Positions 6,578 to 11,557 of a stretch of 11,557 nucleotides of DNA are shown in pieces (position 1 is the stretch's first letter; each line of letters begins with the position of its first letter). The notes under the pieces were generated by a model. The model saw only the letters and a list, made by a program, of their open reading frames with translations. It searched no databases and was not told where the DNA came from. The translations under genes and the position numbers were made by a program. This stretch comes from Litorimonas sp964610115 (lineage in GTDB: Bacteria; Pseudomonadota; Alphaproteobacteria; Caulobacterales; Maricaulaceae): assembly GCA_964610115.1 (NCBI GenBank), contig CAZSUW010000074.1, positions 1 to 11,557 of the forward strand, written 5' to 3'.

Positions 6578-7399
6578 ATGAGAATAGCCGCATTTGCTAT
6601 TGCCTTTGCGCTTGGGGCTTGCGCGACACCGGACGCGCCCACGCAAGATTTTCTCAACGCTATGGGCGTGATGAGTGAAGCGACAAAGACGATAGAGGAT
6701 GGCGGCTATATTTCTCCCGCCTGGGTCAGCGAAGAATTTGTCGGTACGCATAGCCGCGATCTTAGGGCGAATGTCCTTAGCTTTACCGTCGATAACCGTG
6801 CGGAAAGTCAAGGGGGTTGGGACGGCGGCATTGCTTTGCCCGAAGATGTGTATGGTGATGTCGCTGTTCGCGATGTGGGTGCCGGCGCGGTCGTTTGTTC
6901 TTCTTACGTTATCGAGATGGAGCGCCCGGACGGTGCGACGTCGAAATGGTGGGCAGGCCCAAAAGTCTCGGTCAACTGGGCGGCCATGGAATCGGATGAC
7001 AATCCGGGCGATTGGTACGAAAATTACATTATCGAGACAGGGAGCGAGAGCCCAGAGGAATGGGAGAGCGGCATGCGCAGCTGGGCCGAAGTGGAACTGG
7101 TTGCGGAGGCTATGCACGACGGCAGTCTCTACAAGCACTATAAAGTTCGCTTTCATGATTGGTGGCAGTTTTGGGCGATCCGGCAAGATCAGCGGTCCTC
7201 TGGCCGGGTTGCGATAAAACCCATTTTGGATGTCTGGCGCGAACATGGCTTGCCGGCTGAGTTTGAGGTGGACGGTGTGAAAGCCAATGTCGAAACTTAC
7301 GGCCCTATGACCACACGCGGAAAAATGGCTGTGGCCTTTAATGCAAACGGATTGACAGCGGCGACCGGTCAATGTGACGTGCCAAACGTGCGTCTTTAA
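6578..7399 (+). CDS. Lipoprotein with divergent GH11 (xylanase-like) jelly-roll domain
   Basis: This 273-residue protein begins MRIAAFAIAFALGAC, a lipoprotein signal with Cys15. A weak CGAGA lies seven bases before ATG 6578. The C-terminal two thirds reads like glycoside hydrolase family 11: WDGG (81-84), VSVNW (130-134), YENYIIE (147-153) like the EYYxVE nucleophile strand, DGSLYKHYKVRF (181-192) like the DGGTYDIYxxxR strands, FWAIRQDQRSSG (198-209) like YWSVRQSKRxSG, and NVETYG (237-242) like ATEGYQ. Glu148 and Glu239 are candidate nucleophile and acid/base. They are 91 residues apart, against 94 for Glu78/Glu172 in Bacillus circulans xylanase, and Glu148 to Arg202 is 54 as in that enzyme. 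Both family signatures are degenerate and the segment between the early strands and YENY is shortened. Endo-beta-1,4-xylanase activity is a hypothesis; a non-catalytic or new-specificity relative is possible. Confidence 0.6.
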   Translation: MRIAAFAIAFALGACATPDAPTQDFLNAMGVMSEATKTIEDGGYISPAWVSEEFVGTHSRDLRANVLSFTVDNRAESQGGWDGGIALPEDVYGDVAVRDVGAGAVVCSSYVIEMERPDGATSKWWAGPKVSVNWAAMESDDNPGDWYENYIIETGSESPEEWESGMRSWAEVELVAEAMHDGSLYKHYKVRFHDWWQFWAIRQDQRSSGRVAIKPILDVWREHGLPAEFEVDGVKANVETYGPMTTRGKMAVAFNANGLTAATGQCDVPNVRL

Positions 7400-7505
7400 T
7401 AAGCGCCGGTTAACCTTCGGCAGGGCAATTGATTGCAAGCACATAAAATTTTGCACAACGCAAACTGTAATGGCTGGGGCACATGTCGGGAGAGATAAAA
7501 TAGCC
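7400..7505. other. Short intergenic gap before the SUMF1-domain gene
   Basis: This 106-base gap is locally AT-richer (7440-7455) than its surroundings and holds GGGAGAG (7488-7494), a usable ribosome-binding site somewhat far (11 bases) from ATG 7506. TAAAAT at 7444-7449 resembles a -10 box but has no matching -35 at normal spacing, so I do not call a promoter. No terminator hairpin is evident. Confidence 0.4.
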
Positions 7506-8396
7506 ATGCGGACTGTAACGACTTCACTCATGGTGGGTATGCTCGCCGGCCTGTGTTTTGGGCAAACCGCTTCTGCACAGTCGAACGATCCTTACATTAG
7601 CGCGATTGACGATCGTCCGGCGGCGCGTCTGGCGCGCCTGCAAGACCGTGACGCAAAGGGCTTGCCTGATATGGTCGTTATCCAGCCTGGCACGTTTATG
7701 CTTGGCAGTCCGAACGCCGAAGAAAAACGCGACCGCAATGAAGGTCCGCAAGTCCCTGTGACGATCAATTATAGCTTCGAAATAGGCCGCCACGAAGTCA
7801 CCTTCGACGATTGGAACGCTTGCGTGGATGGCGGGGGCTGCAAAGGCTACAACCCTGATGATAATGGTTGGGGTCGTGGCAAACGCCCTGTGACCAATGT
7901 CTCTTACAATGACGTGCAGAGCTATATTGCGTGGCTGAACGAGACGACAGGACTGGCGTATCGGCTGCCGTCTGAGGCCGAATGGGAATATGTCGCGCGG
8001 GCGGGGACAAGTCTGCCATTCTCGACGCAGTCCGGTCACGGCATTTCCTACCGCGAAGCTAATTTTAATGGCGAGTTTCCTTACGGACCGGGGGCGGAAA
8101 AAGGCAAATACCTGCGTAAGACCGTGCCCGTTGGATCCTATGCGCCAAACCCATTCGGGGTCCATGATATTCACGGCAATGTCTATGAATGGGTCAGTGA
8201 TTGCTATGTCGCGGGCCATGTCGGCAATCCGGGTGACGGACGTCCCCGCCAAGACGGAGACTGCAAAGCGCGGATCATTCGCGGTGGGTCTTGGGTGACG
8301 CATGGCTATCAAATGCGGGCCGCCAAACGCCTGCGCTACACGATGGACTATCGTTACGATGACTTCGGGTTTCGCCTAGCAAGAACTCTAAACTAG
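7506..8396 (+). CDS. Exported SUMF1/FGE-fold protein lacking the FGE cysteine pair
   Basis: This 296-residue protein starts at ATG 7506, which gives a clean signal peptide: MRTVTTSLMVGMLAG, a hydrophobic core, then TASA|Q with cleavage after Ala24. The frame extends to 7374, overlapping the previous gene. The formylglycine-generating-enzyme (SUMF1) domain spans about 54-293: PGTFMLGS (61-68), EVTFDDW (97-103), RLPSEAEWEYVARAG (153-167), HGNVYEWVSDCY (223-234), RGGSW (269-273) and FGFR (287-290). True FGE keeps a copper-binding Cys pair just after RGGS; here that stretch reads WVTHGYQMRAAKR with no Cys. It is therefore not expected to activate sulfatases, and no sulfatase is in the window. Cys106 and Cys112 may form a disulfide. 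Such proteins are widespread and mostly of unknown function. It is on the same strand as the GH11-like gene. Confidence 0.85.
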   Translation: MRTVTTSLMVGMLAGLCFGQTASAQSNDPYISAIDDRPAARLARLQDRDAKGLPDMVVIQPGTFMLGSPNAEEKRDRNEGPQVPVTINYSFEIGRHEVTFDDWNACVDGGGCKGYNPDDNGWGRGKRPVTNVSYNDVQSYIAWLNETTGLAYRLPSEAEWEYVARAGTSLPFSTQSGHGISYREANFNGEFPYGPGAEKGKYLRKTVPVGSYAPNPFGVHDIHGNVYEWVSDCYVAGHVGNPGDGRPRQDGDCKARIIRGGSWVTHGYQMRAAKRLRYTMDYRYDDFGFRLARTLN

Positions 8397-8541
8397 TCTG
8401 AAATGCCGACCTCCAGCAAAAAGGCAACACGCGCAGCGAAGCGAGCATGATGTCTTTTTGTTGCGCGCGCTTCCAGCGCGCTGAGCGGCAGCGAAAGTTG
8501 AACACTGGACGCCTGGCTTCGGTGTCCTCATAAGCCCCTCC
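8397..8541. other. 145-base intergenic region with tandem hairpins
   Basis: This is the largest gene-free stretch of the window. It contains an imperfect 13-bp stem (8414-8426 with 8451-8463) and directly after it a GCGCGC/GCGCGC stem (8465-8470 with 8476-8481). The remainder, 8482-8541, shows no recognisable promoter boxes and no purine-rich ribosome-binding site before ATG 8542. Confidence 0.5.
8414..8481 (+). terminator. Possible 3'-end hairpin pair after the SUMF1-domain gene
   Basis: CAGCAAAAAGGCA (8414-8426) pairs over 13 positions with TGTCTTTTTGTTG (8451-8463), two of them G-U, leaving a 24-base loop. The second stem (8465-8470/8476-8481, loop TTCCA) follows one base later. The G-U pairs are tolerated only in + strand RNA, since the - strand would carry A-C mismatches. 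There is no terminal U-run, so this is not a standard intrinsic terminator. It may be a transcript-end stabiliser or a Rho-associated end. Confidence 0.3.
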
Positions 8542-9930
8542 ATGACCACACCCTTCTCCACCGATTACCTCATCATTGGCGCTGGCGCGATGGGCCTGGC
8601 CTTTGCCGACACGCTGCTGACCGACACAGACGCAACAATGATCATCGTCGATCGGCTGCATGCCCCGGGCGGGCATTGGACCATGGCTTATCCGTTTGTG
8701 ACATTGCACCAACCGTCGAGCTTTTACGGTGTGGCCTCCCGGGAATTGTCTCGTGGGACTATCGACCAAGACGGCCTGAACAAAGGCATGTCCGACTTGG
8801 CGACGCTGAGCGAAATTCGCGCCTATTTTGACATGGTTATGCGGGACACTTTGTTGGCCAGCGGGCGCGTCCGCTATTTCCCGAAGTGTGAGTATCAAGG
8901 CGACGGTACGTTCACGCATCTGCTGTCCGGCGAAACACTCAACGTCGACTATGACCGTCTGGTCGATGCCACCTTCCTGACCAATAGCGTGCCCGCCAAC
9001 CACATACCGTCTTACACATGGGAGGATGGCGTGCGGCTCATGCCACCTAACGGGCTCGAAACTCTTTCTGAAGCGCCAGACGGCTATGTTGTCATTGGCG
9101 GCGGCAAGACGGGGATCGATACGCTTTTGCATTTGCTGCAAAGTGGTGTGTCGCCGGATATGATCCGCTGGGTGATTTCTCGCGATGGCTGGATGCTGGA
9201 CCGCGCCGCGACCCAGCCGCGGGCCGAATGCTTCAAGACAACCATCGGAACACAGGCGGCGGCCTTTGAAGCGATGGCCAACGCGAAAGACCGCGACGAT
9301 ATGTTCGACCGTCTGGAAGCCTGCGGCTATTTCGTCCGGCTTGATCCGAATGTGCGTCCACAAATGTTTCACGCGCCGACGATTTCGCGAATGGAACTGG
9401 AAGCTTTGCGCGCCATCAAAGGCATTATCCGCAAAGGGCGTGTAAGACATATCACAGTAACAGAAATCCAGCTGGATGAAGGGACAGAACCCTGCACTCC
9501 GAACACAGTCTTCCTTGACTGTTCTGCCACCGCCATCACGAACAAGTCTATCAAGCCTGTCTTTAACGGGGACACGATTACGCTGCAGACGGTGCGCGCC
9601 TATCAGCCGACATTCTCCGCGTCTATGATCGCCCATGTCGAAGCGATGGGTGGGTCAGACGCGGATAAGAACGCGCTGACAGGGGTTGTCCCGCTTCCGG
9701 ATAGTCTCGACGATTTCGTTCGTATGCAGGCGGCCAATATGATGAACCAAGCGATCTGGGGTCAGAACAAAGACCTGCGCAAATGGATGCGCGCCAATCG
9801 CCTAGACGGCTTTTCCGAATTGATGGCCAGCGCCGACATGAGCGATCCAGAGGTGGTGGAAATATTCACCAAACTCCGGTCTAACGCCATGCCGGCTGCG
9901 ATGAAGCTGCAGAGCTTGCTGAACGCCTAA
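8542..9930 (+). CDS. FAD/NAD(P)-dependent oxidoreductase, flavin monooxygenase-like
   Basis: This 462-residue flavoprotein has two dinucleotide-binding folds. The first (about 8-40) has GAGAMG (13-18) ending in an acidic IIVDR strand (34-38), then PGGHW (42-46) as in FAD-binding FMO/Baeyer-Villiger-like enzymes. The second (182-215) has VVIGGGKTG (183-191), the NAD(P) site. There is no transmembrane segment or signal peptide, so it should be cytoplasmic. The region after 300 is less conserved to my eye, and the substrate is unknown. A generic pyridine-nucleotide-dependent oxidoreductase is the alternative reading. ATG 8542 is the only reasonable start, although the upstream CCCCTCC is not a ribosome-binding site, so initiation may be weak or leaderless. 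It is separated from the preceding gene by the hairpin region, and its stop overlaps that of the convergent Sel1-repeat gene by four bases (CTAA, 9927-9930). Confidence 0.82.
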   Translation: MTTPFSTDYLIIGAGAMGLAFADTLLTDTDATMIIVDRLHAPGGHWTMAYPFVTLHQPSSFYGVASRELSRGTIDQDGLNKGMSDLATLSEIRAYFDMVMRDTLLASGRVRYFPKCEYQGDGTFTHLLSGETLNVDYDRLVDATFLTNSVPANHIPSYTWEDGVRLMPPNGLETLSEAPDGYVVIGGGKTGIDTLLHLLQSGVSPDMIRWVISRDGWMLDRAATQPRAECFKTTIGTQAAAFEAMANAKDRDDMFDRLEACGYFVRLDPNVRPQMFHAPTISRMELEALRAIKGIIRKGRVRHITVTEIQLDEGTEPCTPNTVFLDCSATAITNKSIKPVFNGDTITLQTVRAYQPTFSASMIAHVEAMGGSDADKNALTGVVPLPDSLDDFVRMQAANMMNQAIWGQNKDLRKWMRANRLDGFSELMASADMSDPEVVEIFTKLRSNAMPAAMKLQSLLNA

Positions 9931-10997
9931 AGTCGGGCTTTGGCCGCCGCCAAAACGCTCGGATCTACATTGGCTTCAAGCCGCTCGCGTAACACCGCGC
10001 GGTCTTGCTGGTAGCTATCAATAGTGCTGTCTCCGGATTTCAACAGCCAGTAATAGGCCTCGCCGAAATCCTGTTCCACGCCTTCACCTTTGGCCAGCGT
10101 GAACGCATAGAGGAACGCGCCTTCGCTATCGCCGCCTTCCGCGGATCGGCGGAACCAGTTTGCAGCGGCTGCATCGTCTCGGCTCAGCCCGCCTGCGCCT
10201 TGGTAGACCAGCAAGCCATAATCAGCCTGCGCCGCTGCGTGCCCACCTTTCGCCGCAAGACCCAGCCAGCGCGCAGACGCTTCTTCATCCGGGCGAATGT
10301 CCAGGTTGGTCGCATACATGACGCCGGCAATATAGGCGGCTTCAATGTGGCCCGCGCGGGCGGCTTCTTCGTAATAGTCGAGCGCTTTTTTCGCGTCGGT
10401 TTCAAAATAGGTGTCGCCGAGGCGTTTCGTGGCTTCGGCGTCAAAGCTGGCCGATGCCTTGCCCAGCAAGTCCCGCTGCGTTTCAACAGATTGCGCTGTG
10501 CCACGACCCGTGCGCGCCATTTCGGCCAAGGCGCGGGTTGCGTCGACGCGCCCGGCATCGGACGCGCGGGTCAGGTAAACATAGGCGTCATCATCGCTCA
10601 GCCCCGCTTCCCCCGCCAGACCCATTTCACCCAGCGCGACAAGAGCATCCGGATGGTTGCGGATCGCGCCTTTTTCGTAATAGCGCCGTGCGCCTTCCAA
10701 ATCCGGCTCGCCCGCTTGCCCACCCGCTTTTCCGGTGCGCAAAATGTAACCCGCTAGCACAGCGGCGTCCGTACTGCCCGCTAGCGCGGCCGCTTGCGCT
10801 AGACGCAAAGCGCGGCTCATGTCTCCGCTTTCAAAAGCGGAGAGCGCCGTGGTGTAATCCGCCGACGCTTGGACAGACCCAGACGGTGCATTGGCAAAAG
10901 CCGGCAGCGCGCCTAGCTGTGCGCCTGACAAAGCGAGTAGAGCTGCCGCACAGAGGCTGCGGGTCCGCTTTCCCCATTTTGGGCGGGGTGTTCCCAC
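9927..10997 (-). CDS. Exported Sel1-like repeat protein
   Basis: This 356-residue protein is built of Sel1-like (TPR-related) helical repeats from about residue 45 to 330. Clear units include ARRYYEKGA with NHPDALVALG (103-123), ALDYYEEAARAGHIEAAYIAG (205-225), ARWLGLAAKGGHAAAQADYG (242-261) and ANWFRRSAEGGDSEGAFLYA (279-298). Such solenoids mediate protein-protein contacts, often in envelope processes. The start is placed at GTG 10997 because the next codons (KWGKRTR, a Leu/Ala-rich core, then AFA or ANA near residues 33-37) form a signal peptide; further upstream the frame merely shadows thiE. No ATG is in frame near there and no clear ribosome-binding site is seen. The first 28 codons overlap the 3' end of thiE in another frame, so translational coupling to thiE is likely. 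The partner is unknown. Confidence 0.78.
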   Translation of the reverse strand: MGTPRPKWGKRTRSLCAAALLALSGAQLGALPAFANAPSGSVQASADYTTALSAFESGDMSRALRLAQAAALAGSTDAAVLAGYILRTGKAGGQAGEPDLEGARRYYEKGAIRNHPDALVALGEMGLAGEAGLSDDDAYVYLTRASDAGRVDATRALAEMARTGRGTAQSVETQRDLLGKASASFDAEATKRLGDTYFETDAKKALDYYEEAARAGHIEAAYIAGVMYATNLDIRPDEEASARWLGLAAKGGHAAAQADYGLLVYQGAGGLSRDDAAAANWFRRSAEGGDSEGAFLYAFTLAKGEGVEQDFGEAYYWLLKSGDSTIDSYQQDRAVLRERLEANVDPSVLAAAKARL

Positions 10998-11557
10998 ACG
11001 CCGCCGCTGACCGCGATGAAGTCCGCGCCCGCTTTGATCAGTTGCGCCGCATTGTCCGGCGTGATCCCGCCAATCGCGACGGCTGGGGTTTCCATGGCTT
11101 CGTGCCACCACTGCAAAATCTCCAGTTCTGCGCGGGTTTTGGGGTCTTTGGTTTGCGTCTCAAAGAACGCGCCAAAGGCCACATAATCCGCGCCCGCGCC
11201 CGCCGCGTCAAAGGCGAGCTGTTTGGAATTGTGACAGGTCACGCCGATAATGGCATCCCCGCCCAGCAGCTCCCGCGATGAAAAATAGTCCATATCGTCT
11301 TGCCCGATATGCACCCCATCTGCGCCGATGACGGCGACCAAATCAGGGCGATCGTTCAAAATCACGGCCACGCCCATCGCTTGAGCGGTTTCACAAATAG
11401 GTTTGGCGGCCTGAATGAGCGCTGAATCCGATAGGTCCTTCAATCTTATCTGCAAACAGGCCACAGGCGCCGCCGAAAGCGCCGTTTTCAGAACCGGCAG
11501 AAACGCGTCCACATCGGCGATCACTGGGGGCGTGATCAGATAGAGCTGACAGCCCGG
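10913..11557 (-). CDS. thiE: Thiamine-phosphate synthase ThiE (N-terminus beyond window)
   Basis: ThiE joins hydroxymethylpyrimidine pyrophosphate and hydroxyethylthiazole phosphate to thiamine phosphate in the cytoplasm. The frame is open to the window edge, and the visible start of the protein is CQLYLITPP, the usual first beta strand of ThiE, so only a few residues are missing; GTG 11524 is internal. Seen in order are KDLSD, LNDRPDLVAVIGADGVHIGQ (pyrimidine and pyrophosphate site), IIGVTCHN, ADYVAFGAFFETQTK and AIGGIT, then a VSGG phosphate-binding end. The GVTCHN and AFGAFF wording is typical of alphaproteobacterial ThiE. The C-terminal end overlaps the Sel1-repeat gene by 85 bases. A TPP riboswitch, if present, would lie outside the window, upstream. 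Confidence 0.93.
   Translation of the reverse strand, partial: PGCQLYLITPPVIADVDAFLPVLKTALSAAPVACLQIRLKDLSDSALIQAAKPICETAQAMGVAVILNDRPDLVAVIGADGVHIGQDDMDYFSSRELLGGDAIIGVTCHNSKQLAFDAAGAGADYVAFGAFFETQTKDPKTRAELEILQWWHEAMETPAVAIGGITPDNAAQLIKAGADFIAVSGGVWEHPAQNGESGPAASVRQLYSLCQAHS

Noticed and set aside
7444..7449. TAAAAT as a -10 promoter box upstream of the SUMF1-domain gene
   Set aside because: No acceptable -35 box at 16-18 bases; AT-richness alone is not enough.
6539..7531. A 330-codon open frame on the - strand opposite the GH11-like gene
   Set aside because: No domain, signal or ribosome-binding site; the + strand frame has a lipoprotein signal and ordered GH11-like motifs.
8275..9636. 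A 453-codon open frame on the - strand opposite the flavoprotein gene
   Set aside because: It has no recognisable motifs, is rich in Arg and His as expected for an antisense shadow, and the + strand frame has two clear Rossmann motifs.
11281..11311. CATATCG/CGATATG hairpin near an A-run, a terminator-like arrangement for the - strand
   Set aside because: It lies inside conserved thiE coding sequence, the stem is AT-containing and about five bases separate it from the T-run.

Overview
The window looks like chromosomal DNA from an alphaproteobacterium, most plausibly a marine Hyphomonadales/Maricaulales-type organism. This is inference from protein style: the ThiE carries the GVTCHN and ADYVAFGAFF segments I associate with alphaproteobacterial ThiE, GC content is moderately high, genes are packed almost without gaps, and lipoproteins and exported hydrolases are frequent. 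No rRNA, tRNA, CRISPR, insertion sequence or phage gene is visible, and no gene-free stretch exceeds about 145 bases.

Layout. (1) Bases 1-336 (+) hold the C-terminal end of an unrecognised beta-rich protein, with a terminator-like hairpin inside its reading frame. (2) Bases 5698-325 (-) form one tight six-gene run, read right to left: aldose 1-epimerase (galM-like, probably exported), a Rieske non-heme iron oxygenase, a cyanophycinase-like S51 lipoprotein, a membrane-anchored M19 dipeptidase, an M28 metallopeptidase lipoprotein and a small GIY-YIG protein. The first four genes are joined by ATGA or TGATG overlaps, so translational coupling is likely. Three consecutive exported peptidases suggest a cell-envelope peptide-scavenging module; the link to cyanophycin or beta-aspartyl peptides is inference. 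(3) Bases 5697-8396 (+) carry an adducin-type class II aldolase, a lipoprotein that reads as a very divergent GH11 xylanase-like jelly roll, and an exported SUMF1/FGE-fold protein without the FGE cysteine pair. The aldolase and galM start codons share two bases (CATG at 5696-5699), each with its own ribosome-binding site inside the other gene. (4) After a 145-base gap with two hairpins, an FMO-like two-Rossmann flavoprotein lies at 8542-9930 (+). Its stop codon overlaps that of the convergent Sel1-repeat gene. (5) Bases 11557-9927 (-) hold thiE, whose N-terminus is cut by the window edge, and an exported Sel1-repeat protein whose GTG start lies 85 bases inside thiE.

Together, the left and middle parts look like nutrient acquisition at the cell envelope (peptides, sugars, possibly xylan), and the right end is thiamine biosynthesis plus envelope housekeeping. 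The most novel-looking item is the GH11-like lipoprotein at 6578-7399. It keeps both glutamates of the GH11 active site at nearly the family spacing, while both signature motifs have diverged. I saw no obvious defence system or mobile element.
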